Shown one piece after another: positions 27,396 to 41,100 of a DNA stretch of 64,000 nt. The notes under the pieces are model-generated. The model made no database searches. It saw only the letters and a program-made list of their open reading frames with translations, and was not told the DNA's origin. This DNA comes from Puffinus mauretanicus. Taxonomy: Eukaryota > Chordata > Aves > Procellariiformes > Procellariidae. The stretch spans positions 1,612,001 through 1,676,000 of the forward strand of contig JAJKFH010004053.1 in assembly GCA_023333565.1 (NCBI GenBank), given 5' to 3'. The position numbers were made by a program, and so were the translations under genes. Each line of letters starts with the position of its first letter. Within the stretch, counting starts at the first letter, position 1.

Positions 27396-28619
27396 ACCAC
27401 ACATGACTTCTGGAAGTCACATAACTTCTGAAAGAACACACATAACTTGTGTTCATCAGTTATGAGATTTTCCCTGGTTTAAAATATCCCAAACCATTCG
27501 TTGTCACTTGTATGCAGCATCAACTCGAAATCTGGAAGTATGATGAGTATCTAAAAATAATGAGATGTAAAAAAGGGATTTCTTTTTGCATATATTCTGA
27601 TTTTCAAACCGTTCAGGTGTAATTGATTTATTACAGGAATGTTAATGTTAACCTAATTTGAGGGTCAGAGCTTTGAGAAAGGTATTTTAACAAAATACCT
27701 TCTGATAAAATGTCAAGATTTGGCAGTACTGACTAGAAATGGGACTACTTGGAAACTTGGGTAATTTCTGTTATTGCTTTCTACAAGGCCATGACCATTT
27801 TCCTATCATATGTGTTAGCACATGGTGAAAGGGAATAGTGTAAGAGGCACAAGGAGTAACTTTGCGTTATTTTTCAGCAAGAAAAAGAAAAACAAGTGTT
27901 GAAAAAGTTTTGTGTAAATTAAAATATATGCACAGAGAAACTAACTATACATACAAGTGGAATATACCTTTTTTTTTATTTGCATATAGTATGAACTGAT
28001 GGATTTTATTAAAGCTCCTACATCCAACATGTGTAACCAGCCACATTTCGCTGCAAGATCCAAACAGCAGCAAAGGGTGATATTTGCTAATGTTCGTTAA
28101 AATGTAATCCTCAGGTGACAGATGCAATTCCTCCTAACACTGAGTTTTGCACTAAAAGCGGGAATACATCCTCGTTCTCTCACGAACGAAAAGGTGCGTG
28201 TCCTGACTGCCATTACAAAAGTTACTGCTTGAATAGAGAAGGAGTTTCTGACGCTGCACAAGCGAAGATAGCTCAGGAGTTCAGGACGACAGTTCATCAG
28301 GAGCCGGTACTTCCAGAGCTGCCCGTGTCCGGCATTTCTATCACAAGCAGCGTTAATGACAGAGTGCTACGGATGTTTCAAGCTTCCCATCGTTGTCATC
28401 TCACAGCAAAATTATGAATCGGCTACTTCTGAATAAAGTTCTTCCTTTTTTTAAAAAAAAAAGAATAGCTGATTTTAGCCTGGTTTCCTAAACCTCTATT
28501 CTCCTATTGCCTGACAGGCAAGCAGAGGCCAATAAGCCATGCCCCTTTGAATAATTTTTAACCCGTTGATCCATTTCAACCAAATTTAAGTGAGGAAAAG
28601 TTCTCAGGAGTGCTTACGT

Positions 28620-28790
28620 TCCGCTGGGCTTTGTGAAAATCAGTGGCGGGGTAGGAAAGCGCAACTCAGGTTTGCATCCTCGCTGGCAAGCCCGGCACCT
28701 CCCGCCCCGGCAGCTCTCGCCCCGCCGGGCCCTGGTGAGCTGGTGGCACCGGGGGCCTGGAGCGAGGGGCCCGGAGATACCAAAAAAGGG
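28620..28790. other. Short CpG-rich patch
   Basis: A run of about 170 bp is strongly G+C rich with several CpG dinucleotides (for example around CCCGCCCCGGCAGC and CGCCCCGCCGGG), inside AT-rich intron. It is too short for a classic CpG island. It could be a small regulatory element or a GC-rich repeat remnant. No coding similarity was recognised. Confidence 0.5.
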
Positions 28791-31700
28791 TGAAGCAACA
28801 GGGCATCGCCAGCCTTCAAACTTGGAGGTTGGAATTGTGGCCTCAAAATAAGAAGTTTGTGGTTTTTTCATTCAGATGAGCTCCCCCTGCCTACCCACAA
28901 CATCTGTGGAGCAACGATAGTGTTTTAAGCTCTCCCAAACTTACAATTTTAGGGCTAATTTTCTGGAAGAGCTAATTGAAATCACATGATAAGGGCCTAC
29001 ATTAAATGCTGTCTAACATGTAACCTCACAAGTGTAAAATATGATATTAAATATCCCCCCAAATCTATCCATCCTCCAGTTTATCATGAAAATTTGATTC
29101 CCCTTGCCCCAGATGTAGTTACCCGGTACATAGACCTACTCCTTGTGCCCTTGCTCATCTCTGCTCCTGCCACTGCTGCTCTAGGGCTCCGTCTGCCTCT
29201 TCTACCTCCGTGTCTCACGAAGACGGTGTTAGCTGTTTGCCAGCGTTAAAGCAAATGTGGCTGCAAAAGCGCTTGCACACAGCAGCTATTCTGAACAAGT
29301 TGCTGTGAAGGGATTGTTGCTAAAAACAGAAGAGAAAATAAAATGAGCTGGTATCTCGAAATACTTCCCTCACTGCAGCAATCAGCTGAGGAGGAAGGTC
29401 AGGAGAGAACGGTGTAATGCTGCTCACAGATAACGTGGGGGTGAGGGGAAGAGGGCAGAAGGCAGTGAAATTTGTTCATAAAGGAGTGAAGGAAACTCCT
29501 GGAAGCACCAAGAAGAGGAGAAGCTAATGTGCCTTTAAAGTACATTTAACGTGGGATTGCTGACATGTCATCACAAGCACCAGCATAGAGCTATTACATG
29601 GGTCACTGCAGGGACAGGGTTACGGTGCCCTTCTATAATCTTGTTGGATTTATTTTATATTTAACTTCGCTGCTGAATTCCACCTTGTATAATATTTGGT
29701 TTAGGAATAAGTCCTACAGCGCTCCATTTTTTTAATTCTGACCTGGCGATAGGGACTTTTAACCCCAACTCCCCTCTATACTTTTTTTGTCTGAAAAGTA
29801 ACGTAAAGTCTCTTTGAACAGTATTCTTCGCTCTTTCCAGGTATTTTTCATGGAAAGTTCAAAGATCACTTTTCATTTCTCAGATACTCAGGTTGTTTTC
29901 ACAGGCATTTTGAAGTTGCCAATCTCCCTGCCCTCTACAAAAGTTTCCATTCACAAACAGAGAACAGTAGCAGTCAGGTGTGTTGAAAATTGCTCAGCCA
30001 CACACCATAAACACTGAATATGCCAAGATATAGTTGAAGTGAGCTGTTTATAAACAAGTGCTAAAACCTCACCTATCTCCATGAGAGGTGTTGTAGAATG
30101 ATGTTGCGTAACCAAAAATGTCAAAAAACTTTTTGCAAACTTTGTGAATAGGAAAAGGGGTGGCTACATTCATTATTGGTTATAAACACTTTATCCCCAG
30201 CTTCTTCTTAATATAGTTTCACTGGCACAATCGCAGCCTTCTACATTCCAAAACAGAGAGCCTTCCTCATTCTTGCTTACCACAAAAATGTGTTTTTAAG
30301 AGCAAGCAAAAAGGAAGGAAAAAGCAGCAGCACCTCAAACTTGTTACTGCTGTCTGAAAACTTGTGGCAGAAAAACCAGCACACCTTTAAACTGCAAGTT
30401 CTCATAGCTGGGTTTTGGCATGGAGGTGGAGGGAGGGCCTTGAGACAGGGTGAGAGTCCAAATTGTATGTGCTCCAAGCATCTGCACGGAAGCTGCCGAG
30501 CCCCAGCTTGCCTTGGGTCCTGGGAAGCAAGACTGGCAAGGGATGCTGCCCTTGAAGGAAGAGGCAGCACCGGCAGGCCGATAGCCCTCTTTGTGGAGGA
30601 CACCTGGCCAGCAGCAGTCACCAAGTCCCATCCATTGTGCCCCTTTTAGTGGCAGTAGGAAGAACATCCCAAAAATACTGGTGCCTGAGCTCTGCCTCTT
30701 CTGTCTGGGACCCTCGTGCGTGAGGTGACAACACCAAGCTGTGCAGGTGGTTGTTGGAAAGATTGTGTTATCGGTACAACGTACACCCTGGCTGAGACAC
30801 AAACCACACTCGCCAAGCACAGAAGCGGTCCTGAGCACTTCATCTATTTGGCGGCGGTGGCCTTGACAACTCCTTGCATTGACTCAGAGTTTATATACTT
30901 CTTCAGAAATACTCTCTTATTAATTTTGAAATGAGTAATAAGTAGTGGATATTGCTTACTGCTTATTGCTTATTGATATATATATCAAAGATTGTGGACA
31001 AAATGCAGACAAAATGCATATGGTGGTTGGAGCAGAATCCATTACATTTGCAGTAGTCCTTGGCATCTTCTGGAACAGGAGATAGCTTGCTATTTTTCTC
31101 TTTTTATTTTTAATGTATCAGACCCATGAAGGCAGGGATTTATTTACAAACCCATCTGAACAAATAGGTCCAAAGACAAAAGGTAATTGCCTAATGCTCA
31201 CCACTGTGGTAGCAACAAAAATTTAATTATTAATAGGAAGACTTGATCTGCACCATTTTTGCAGACTGTTATGCCTTGTGGGATAGGGAATGTGCTTCAT
31301 TAGGGACTTCTCTTAAAAAACAAATGTAAACCATATGCACATTCAGCTCAAGGTCTTTACCTCAGAAATAATTATATCCGTAGCTACGCACTGCCTGTTA
31401 GCTAAATGTCATTCAAGGTCTTCCTTGAAATATTAGAAGCATAAGTAATACCAGATTAACCAAGTTCCTGAAAAGTATTTTGAGGGTTATTCTTTAAAGA
31501 AGTAAGATTGTGGGGCATGGTTCAGGGCAGAGAGGGAAGACACTGGAAACCTGAAGGGATAAAGCAATCCCCTCTTTACATTTACTGTAGGTTTGTCTGT
31601 GTGTTGTTATGCACAGGGCTTTCGCATGTGACTAAGAGCCACGTGTACATGCAGAGAGAGTGAAAAAATGAAATGTGTTTGGGGAAATTAGTTCAAATGG

Positions 31701-34700
31701 TGCCTACATATTTGGGATCTCTAAGGTTGAGGGTAGCAAGTGCACAGGCTAAGGTCCAAATTCCCAATGAAACATACACACAGATCACAATATCCAGAAA
31801 TTCAGAGTCTTATTTGGCAGAAAATAAAATACAGGAGCATGAATGTACAAGCATACGTATTGTGTTATAGGGTTCCTTAAAAATAGTTGCTGGTAAAACA
31901 GGATTTCTACTATGAAGAAAGAACCGTATCTTTAGTCCAATTTAGCTACTTTCCATTTGGTCAGATAGGGGCGACATCCCCAGGAATCCCTCTGACAAGG
32001 GGTTCCCCCAGCGCCGGGGATATTATCCAGTTGCAGTTTAAAGAAACTTAGAGCAAGGATGACGGAGTAAAGACAGAAGTGTCTGAAAACATTAGGAAAA
32101 GAGAAATAAAAAGTGTGAGGGAGCAGTGTGTGAGAGAGCACACTTCACTTTCTCGTACGAGTAAAGCTAGGAGAATTATACCTGTCCTTGGGTTTTGTGG
32201 AGAGTGGAGCCCAGGTCCCTGGTATCAGGTCTGGACCTGCTTGCTTTCCTCTCTTTCTTCTTTTCTTCTACTTCTCTCTCCTGTCATGCGCAGATTCCAT
32301 ATTTAGATTAAAAAATTGCATTGATTCTTATGGAGGCTTGTTAGATTTACATCTGTTAACAAAAAGGGACTCTTAACTGAAAGACTCTGTTTGGGGCAAT
32401 AGCAGCAGAGAATAAAAGACTGCTGTTAATCTGGGCTGAGCCAGGGGAGTGGTAGATGACTCCTTTTCCCGGGAACGCAAGGGAGGTGCCTGAGAGCCAT
32501 TGCCTTGGAAATCCACCCAGAGCAGGCGCATCAAGAGCTGCCAGCCCTTGCTAGCTCTCTCTAGGTACTGCAGTTGTCCACAGAAGAAGAAGGTATTATC
32601 ATGCCTGGAAGGAGAACTGCATGATGATGCACCTCCATCCCATGCCCGTCACAGGCAGTGGCATCCCGGAGGTAGCCCAGGGGAGCCTGCAATTGATTCA
32701 GAAGCATCTGAGATTGATTATGATCAGTCCATTTACCCTTCTTTATTGCTAACAGCTCCTGCCCAGGCCCAGCTCACCCTTAGGCACGGCTGGGCAAACC
32801 TTTCTCTTTAACTCTTGCAGCTTCGGATCTGTGTGCTCCAGCCAGCACGGCCGTGAGGCAGTGGAGTGGCAGAAGCTAGCAGCTCTGCTTTACGGTGTAC
32901 ACAGTCCCGTATTAGATCACCCTACGTACAGAGCAACACTTTTCAGAGGCTTTGCTGTTTGTAAATTAAATGTTGAATAAGTGATGTTATATGGGATTCA
33001 CCTTTTATGAGAGCTCTAGCATTCCTTGGGCAGGCTGCCTGCTTGATTGAGAAATGTGTATTTGAGTTGTCCTCAGTTAAGATAGGCGTGTTATCTGTCA
33101 GGAGCTGCCTGCTGCCTCGCCGCAGTGACCTCCCATTCCCAGCAGAGCACCTGCGCATGGCAGGTCGGTGTGGCCGCCATTCCCTACGGACGTGCGCTCT
33201 TGAACAGGCTGAGCAGTTTTACTGCAGAAATCATAGTGTGTTCTTCCTACACATTATCCGTGTACACAAAGCCAGATCTGGATCTATTTCTTTTCGATTT
33301 ATACCTGTGCAGTTCTGTTGACCTTGGTGGATTTATCCAGGTGTATGTCAGACCAGAATCAAAGCCTCTGCTCTGTCGGTGAAATGGAAATCAGGAGCTG
33401 GGCTGGTGTGCTAAACAAAACACATGATTACCAGGAGAAATGACTTGGCAGGAGTTGAAGCACCAGACATACAGAAAAATGTTTGCTTTGAAATTCCAGA
33501 GACTTGACTGTCCCTTTGGTTTTTCGGAATGCTTTGATTTAGTCATGCGGGGTGGGAGCAGGCTGTAACCTCGCAAGGGCACTGGGAATAGTACCTCTTG
33601 TGCAGCTACAGGGGATGTGAAGGGAATAAACTGTCAGCAAGCTTCAGGGAGACAACAGATGTATACGTGGTTAGGAGAAGTTTGGCTGGCTTATAAAATT
33701 TATTTCCACCACAGGATCAAAAGCAATTATGTGTATAAAATATATAATCCTTGGATGTGTAATGTATAACAGGACATAGCAACGTAAGTGAAGGAACAGC
33801 AAATTCATTGCATGCAAATAGCTGAACTGTTTCGCTTTTAATTACTTGAGAGCAGAAGAAAAGAAGGCTCCTACAGTTTCTGCGAGTGCAAATTATATAT
33901 GCCCATAAGGAAATCAAGATTTGGTGCATTTAAAATAACCCATTTTATGATTCATTTTGAGAAGTAAACATTCCAAGCCAACTCTGCTTGCTTTCGGTTG
34001 CAGCTTCCAGGACAACCCTTGCATCAGCAGAACGAACTGTTGACACAAATCTGCTTGCTGTACTTGAGTATCTTTCCGATTTGCTCATGCAGTCAGCAGT
34101 TAAAGGGAGCTTGCTTATATTTTCTGCCTGTACTTATGTTACTTAGCTCAAGTGTGAGTGTAGTTTGTATCCCCGAAAAAAAATCTCTCAGTCTCAGAAA
34201 AACAGCAGTGGGGCTGGATGCTGTTCCCATGTTGTTGGGGAGCTCCTGCTAGACTCCAACGCTAGTACACGTCCAGGACTATGCGTATGTTGTTAATGTA
34301 CACACTGTACATTGTTAATGGGCCTTGCACAAGAGGAGAGAGAGAAAAACACCTAGTTGAAATTTCCTTATAATAACTTCAGTAATTCAGTCCTCTTCTA
34401 CGGCTTTAATAAGTGTTAATAAGTGTTTCCATTTATTTTTCATTGTTATGTTGGCATTTTGTTTCTAGGATGAGAATAAAAATAGGACGAGTTAAAAACA
34501 CTGATTAGAAGCTTTAAAACTGAATGTTACAAAAGGAAGGAAAATTGAATAATGCCATAAAAATGTGCTTATATTCCAACTTCTTAATAACCCGACTATG
34601 GAGAAATATTCTGATTAGAATTTTAAAAGTATGTTTTCCCACTGATTTGCTGGTAGGCTGCAAAACTTCTAGAGCTATATTAAGATGGCCCAAATTCCAC

Positions 34701-34989
34701 CTTAGTCCCCGAGACTAGTCACATGGATAAACCTCGCAGAAAGCCTCTGATGATCGAATCGGAGGGCACAAGAAATTTGCTGAGCAGGGAACCAGCACAG
34801 GCAGGTTACACACGTGAGTCAGGTTTTCTCTATATGGGACCTGTTATCTGAGATCACTCATTTGATGCAATCTGTGAGATCTTTACTGAAATAAGTTTCA
34901 CTGAATGGAAAAAAGAATAGGTAGGCTATAATCATTGATTGCTTGACTCCAGGCTTGCCAGTGAATCTCCCTTGCTTTTGTTTTTTTTT

Positions 34990-35148
34990 GGAACAGGCTT
35001 CCTAGGGAGGTGGTTGGTGCCCCATCCCTGTCAGTGTTTAAGAGGCATTTGGACAATGCCCTTAATACCATGCTTTAACTTTTGGTCAGCCCTGAATTGG
35101 TCAGGCAGTTGGACTAGATGATTGTTGTAGGTCCCTTCCAACTGAAAT
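34990..35148 (+). mobile_element. CR1 LINE 3' end fragment, plus orientation
   Basis: The sequence runs from GGAACAGGCTTCC through CAGTGTTTAAGAGGCATTTGG, GGTCAGGCAGTTGGACTAGATGATTGTTG and AGGTCCCTTCCAACTGAAAT, then passes directly into the ATTCT repeat that forms the element's tail. This is the standard 3' part of a bird CR1 in plus orientation. It is 5'-truncated, has no coding part and is an inactive fossil. Confidence 0.95.
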
Positions 35149-35197
35149 ATTCTATTCTATTCTATTCTATTCTATTCTATTCTATTCTATTCTATTT
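35149..35197. repeat. (ATTCT)n microsatellite at CR1 tail
   Basis: Nine uninterrupted TCTAT units (35151-35195) with partial units at both ends extend the 3' tail of the adjacent CR1 element. CR1 tails normally carry only a few such units, so this one has expanded by slippage and may be polymorphic. Confidence 0.97.
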
Positions 35198-38100
35198 GCT
35201 TAACATTGCACTTTACCTTTAAGCACATGTTGAACTCTTGGGAGAGTATAAAACACGTTCTTTTAAAAGATCTTAAACTGTGTTAAGAGGTGGGACAGCA
35301 GCTATGACAAGCTGTTTGCTGGCAGGATTTTAAGAAATGAAAAAGTTTTTTTTTTAATTGAAAATGAACAGTTTCTTTTTGGTGAGTTGGGTTGCCTTAG
35401 CTGTGTCTGAGAATACTGCGAGCCCTCTGAGGATGGGTACTGCAAAAGCACAGTCAAACTCGTCCGCAGCGGACAGGGAAATTGCATTTCGTACATAATT
35501 CACAATGTGCTACAGTGATTCCATAAGGTCAATATCTGTCGTTAACTGGGAGGAAATCAGAGAGGAAAGAAAGGAGTGTTTGTTCTCGCTGATCTTTGAA
35601 AGAGCTGTCTACAAACTGCTGATTTCCATTGCGCAGCACTACACAAACAGCAAAGCAGAGCCCTTCTGCACATTTACAAGCACTCTATCCGAGGCAGATA
35701 AACTCTGCGGCTAGAATAGTATCTCTTTGTCTCCAGATTTTCATCTCAGAGCTCGACAAAAATGGAGAAAAGGGACCAAATACAAATAGGCGCAACTTTG
35801 TGCAGCAACATGCTAGAGTTGTTTAGCGTTGGGATTCCTCGTGCCTAGTTGGCCATCCAAAATTAGTCAGCCGGGCCTGCTGTTTAGTACCGGGAGGGAG
35901 GCAGACACTGCCAAAGGGCAGTTCATCCCCTCCAAGTATAGCTGTCATAAGAAGGGTGGGATAAGTTACTTGCCTAGAGTGCCTGTGTTTTCTAGGCATT
36001 TATAGCCATTTATACAGGTTCTTCCAGATTTTCCCTCTTCTTTCTTTTCAGGAAATATTTGCTAAGAGGATTGTTGAGTGTGCTTTGTATTTGTTTCAGA
36101 TTTCCTTTCGCAGCAAGGAACTGAAATTACCCAGGTTAAAATTACCCAGCATACAGGAGTCAGGTCGTAACTGGGATTTTCAGAAAGACAGTACTGCAAC
36201 AGGGCATAAACAGCATGTTGGAAATCTTCAGGCATTTTGTGCATACACTATGCAGTGAGCAGGCACTTACACAGGGGCTTTATCCTTCCAGATAACGAGT
36301 GTGACATCTACTGCGTTGTTACAGAAAGCAAAACAGCACATGCACAAGAGGCCGGCAATGGCATGATGCATTGAACTATAAGGCAGAAATACAGTGTCCT
36401 CAGAGTCCGTAAGGAAGGAGGAATTTGGCTGTAATCACACCGGGTTGTGGGAAGCAGTGAGACTCAGGAAGAGCACCCGAAAGGCTGCAATGTGAGGCAG
36501 GGCTGAGGAGGGGGTGGAAAGCTTGGAGAGAGGCCACGGCAGAAACACGGTGTTTGTCCTACAGAGAGGGAGACATGGATACCCCGAGGTAAAGGGTTCC
36601 TTTTTTCTACAGCCCTAGATGTTTTTGTTTGCCTAGATGCTTGTTTGAATGGAAAACCATTCAGGAATGGTCAGGACAAAGTCAGGAGAATGATGTGTGT
36701 GTCTGTGTGTGAGCGGGGGAAAAGGGAGTAGTATTTCTGTGAGCAGTGCTCACATGGCCACATGTGGGCTAACAAAAACTGAAAAGGCAGCTATTCTCTC
36801 TCTGGATGTAATTTGCAAACCATCATTAATTAAATAATGCTGTCCTTTTTTTTCCAGACTAGCTTAAGCTGTACCGGAGTGTAATCTGTTGAATAATAAA
36901 TATCCCTGTGTTTCACTGAATGTTCTTTTACTACATAATGATGCATGTCAAGAAAAAATCTGTGGTTCTCCTTGAACATCTCCAAAGTTGTTTAGATTCG
37001 CCTTTTTAACAAGCTTTTAATGTAATAACTACAGAGGAGTATCATAAGGCAATGTTTCCCAAACTGTGTGAGCTGCCAGGCCCTGTAGGTGGTTTGCAGA
37101 TGGTCTGGAGACCATATTAAAATAATAGAATCATAAACTGGAGAGTTAAAACACGGGCGATAAAAGTGCCGAGCAGGCCACAAATGTGTGGCAGGAATTT
37201 CATTTACAAACATAAGGGACGGGCCACAAAGGCTGCTCGCTGATGGAAGGACCTATGAGTTTTCACCGACTTCTCCAGTGTTCTGCATGGGTCAGCCTTC
37301 GTATCCACCAAAAACCTTTTGTAAGATGCGAACGGCTGGGAAGGCAATTTATGGGGCTGTCTGCTTTATGCCGTTGTGTAGGGCAAGGATGTGAATGCAT
37401 TTGAGCAAAACCAGCTTTCCATCGACAGTGGGCGAGTGGAGCCGGTGAGCCACGGAGGCTGCTTCCGACCTGCGTCGCCACGTGCGGTGTTTCAGCTTCC
37501 ACACGAAAAAGCCAAGGGTGTTGCATGTGATCTGTTACCTATATACTTGAACGGACAGTGGAGTGGACTCGCCTGCCTGCTTTGCCTGCAGTTCTGGCAG
37601 CACAAGAGGGCTGTGAATCTGACAGGCGCTGCCCGTTGGGCTGGGGTTACGGCTGCTTGGTAGCACTGGAAGGGGTGTTACTGGCATACCGGTGATCTGA
37701 GTATTTCTGAACATACACAGTTAAATTTTCACACTATAAATAGCCTGCAAATAACAAATATCCTCAAATGCTTGTTCTTATTTCCAATTCAAACCTGTTA
37801 TGTTTTCGTGAATTCCAAAGGGAAATATTTATGCCGTGCAAATTACCTTTTTAACCCATAAACAACTAATAAAATATTTATAATCTTTATATTCCATTCA
37901 ATAGCACATCAAAAATGACACGGATATGTGTGTTTCTCCTCTCCAAGGCTGTGCACTAAAATGAACACAAAATGGCTACTTTCCATTACGCTCTAGCCTC
38001 CTTAGTGACTAATGCATTCGGTCTACAACAGAAAACAGGTCTGTATCTGCATTCTGCAAACAACAGCTCTCTTCTGAGCAGCCAGACAAAACCCCCAAAT

Positions 38101-41100
38101 CTGCATGCCTTCAAATGCTGGCATATAAAAACTAGGGGTTTAATTTTATTTTCTAAGAGAAGCTAACCTGGAAAGAATTTCTGTTCTTTTTACCTTGTGT
38201 TAGACACAGATGATTAGTCTGAAAGGTAAAGAAAATTCACTTCAAGTAAATGAATCTATTCATACTTAGATGAGCTATTCTTCTGCTTTGGCAACCTGTG
38301 GAAATGGTAATCTAATCATGCCACAGTACTAGTATCCAATAAGCTGAAAGCTTGTAATTCACAGCTCAAGGGGAATGTGGAAGATAGTTGAGAATGCAGT
38401 AATTATAGGGTTGGTGCTAGAATGAGCAGTGAAATAATGTGTATTATTTTGTTCATAAGCAGAATTTTTTTTTTAGCCCATAGCAAGCAGGTTGTGTGAG
38501 CAACCGAGCTGCAGGTTTTTTGTCTTTGACACAAAGCCGTAGGACATCTGGTGCTATTAACTATAATTCCCTCTGTGTCCCAGTAACACCTTTATACAAA
38601 TATATGTACATGCAAATACACTTACCTTAAAGCTGAAGAAAACTGTTTCCAGAAAAAAGATTTCTGAGTATCTCTTCGTACGCTGTTCTGTGAAGTGAAG
38701 AACTGGCGGGGAACTAAGTTGTATTTGGATTCAAACCAGTAAATGCTGGGGACACCAACCTCTTAACTCCAATCTGTGGTGTCAAATAAACCAGTTTACC
38801 TGTGGGAAAGGATCACCTGGGCAGCTTCACCCCCTCAGCTAGAAGGGCCCATGACACTGGCCGAGCCTTTGAAGGTCTTCTGCTTTCTTCTCATAGCATT
38901 TCATTTCTGAGGTTTTAGCCTTTTTACTGCAAGTTCTGTGTATTTTCCTTTAGTTTTGGTCTGTTTTGGGATGTTTGGTGGTTTGAATCAGAATGGTTAG
39001 TGTTACAAGATACCTCGGGACTTAACATGTATTGCGTGGAAACTGTGGATAGACCAAATGATCCCTCCCAGTGTCGTATGCCGAGGAAGCTGAGAATCCC
39101 ACCCAAAAGGAGCATCCTCTAAGAAACCAAAGATACAAATCGAAGCTCAGGAGAAAAGTATGCCTTGAAATTTGTTGCATCATATAAGATGAGAACAAAA
39201 GCAAAACTCAAAGGCAGAGTTCAACATGAACATAGTTTTGTATGTGTATGCATGGGTGGCTATATCTGTGTGTTCAGACAAGCACATGCACACAGGTATT
39301 TGTTGTACTTATTGACTCCTCTTTCTTACTCCACGTACACTTCCAGCGCCTCGCCTACCTGTCACCCTAATGCGTATTATACAATGTAGAGTAAGATTTT
39401 CCGAATGCATTTCCAAGAATAATAATGCCCATATTGTTTTTATTAGAAAATTGCATGTGCACAGTAACAATTCATCTAGCCTCTGCCTCATCTGGCAAAG
39501 TGCAAAAAAACATTGTGCAGACAGGAACATGTGTTAATGATGCAACTGATGTTAAAATTGTCACGTAGGATGGATTTCACACATGGCAGGCTCTGGAAGC
39601 TCACGGGAAGCTCAGTTCTCGACCAGGTGGCACGCAGCAGTCTGAAGAATGTGAAAAGTAGCCTTTTTAACCCATTTTTTCTTTCGACAACATCTGATTT
39701 ATGCAGGAGGGGGAAGTACCGTTGGCTCAGTTCTCCTTAGTGAGGCTAATCTAGGAGGTCTGACTTTTAACTTGTACCAGTGGAAGTGAGGAAAACAAAG
39801 CTCTGGAACATTTCAGAGCAGCTTAGGACACTTTTAAAACTGAAAGCTCTTTGACTGTAATACTAACTTAAATTACAGTGAATAGTGCCTTCCATCCTGA
39901 AGGACTCTAACACGCTCGACAGAGCTCAAGTCCATTCTGTTGCGTGAGCATGGCAAGGTTTGAAATGATTGTCTTCTCATTTCTGTCATGACAGCTTTTG
40001 CACTTTTCCCTTTATCATTATAGGGTTGTTCATAAATATAGACATTTATTTGCCCTTTTAAGAGTCCAAATTCCACTGCAACTGCTTAAAAATAGACACA
40101 AAGGGGTTCCGCACAGACATATATAACGAACATGAAGGGTATGCTTTTCCAACTTCAATTTAAACTTTTATATAAAGAAAAATGTTTCTGTATTCTTTTT
40201 CTTGAATGATGTACAAATATTAGAAAAGAAGAAAAAGAAAAGAAAATCCTCTAGACCGGTCACTTTTTACTTGGCTCTATGGGGTTAAAAAGAAATTGCT
40301 CACAAGAGGAAAATAGGGAGGAAAAATACGAAACAATCTTGTCCTGTTGAGATGACACTTTTCTCTTGATAAACAGGTCAAATCAGCAGGTTCCCAATCT
40401 CAAAGAAAACTGCTGTGGTGGCCTACTTGGCCGTTAATACATAGCACATCCAAGACATGTACAGAAAAGTCAACTGAATGGGATAAGAAGGAAAATATGA
40501 CTCATCCACAGTCCTAAGCACTAAATTCAGGAAAACTGTTAAGAAAATTCCTTTTTATTTTATGAGTAGATTTCAATCCTGGTGTGCGTGAATTAAACAG
40601 CAATTTTATACACAAAAGAATGACATTGTGGATGTAATAAGCTGCCTTTGAAATTTTTAAGATCTAATTGTTCACGCTTTTTCTAATCATTCTGCAGGTA
40701 GGGAAGTCTGTGCCCTGAGAAATCTTAGATAGAGGCGAGTTCATGCACACACTTTGTTTCTGTTTTCTTCACCCAAGTCATTCAGCCAAAGTACCTTGAA
40801 TATTGCCCTTTTTAGTCTTTAAAAGCTGAAGGGAATCAGATCTGCCAGCACTTTGACAGACTCCGGAGAAAACAAAGGTCGCGGGAGGAGACTGCTGGCT
40901 CAGTGTGCCGCACTCCTCTCTGCAGCAAAGTCTCCCTAACTCTGGAAATTCTCCAAAAGTACCGTGGTTATTCCAGAATAACTCTTTGTCCGGATACCCT
41001 TAATCCCAAATAAAAAGTGGGGGTGTAGTGATTCAGTTTAAACCACTTCCAAAATGCATAATTACTCCAGAGTAATAGCTCTTCTGGAAACCATCCAACT

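Larger units (their letters stand above)
17578..34989 (+). other. Upstream intron sequence, no gene recognised
   Basis: This is unique sequence with no confident gene. It contains homopolymer tracts (A13 at 18185-18197, T13 at 24293-24305), a perfect 24-bp tandem duplication at 23767-23814, GC-richer patches at about 24440-24900, 28620-28790 and 30400-30860, a candidate conserved element at about 25560-25800, a TATA-like motif with hairpin at 27367-27395, and a stop codon/AATAAA/A-run configuration at 28415-28462. Open frames at 26568-26924 (+) and 30344-30838 (-) are long for intronic DNA but match nothing I recognise. Confidence 0.55.

Noticed and set aside
37061..37150. Possible DNA-transposon or old CR1 remnant around TTTCCCAAACTGTG...AATAGAATCATAAACTGG
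   Set aside because: The resemblance is too weak and short to name a family by eye.
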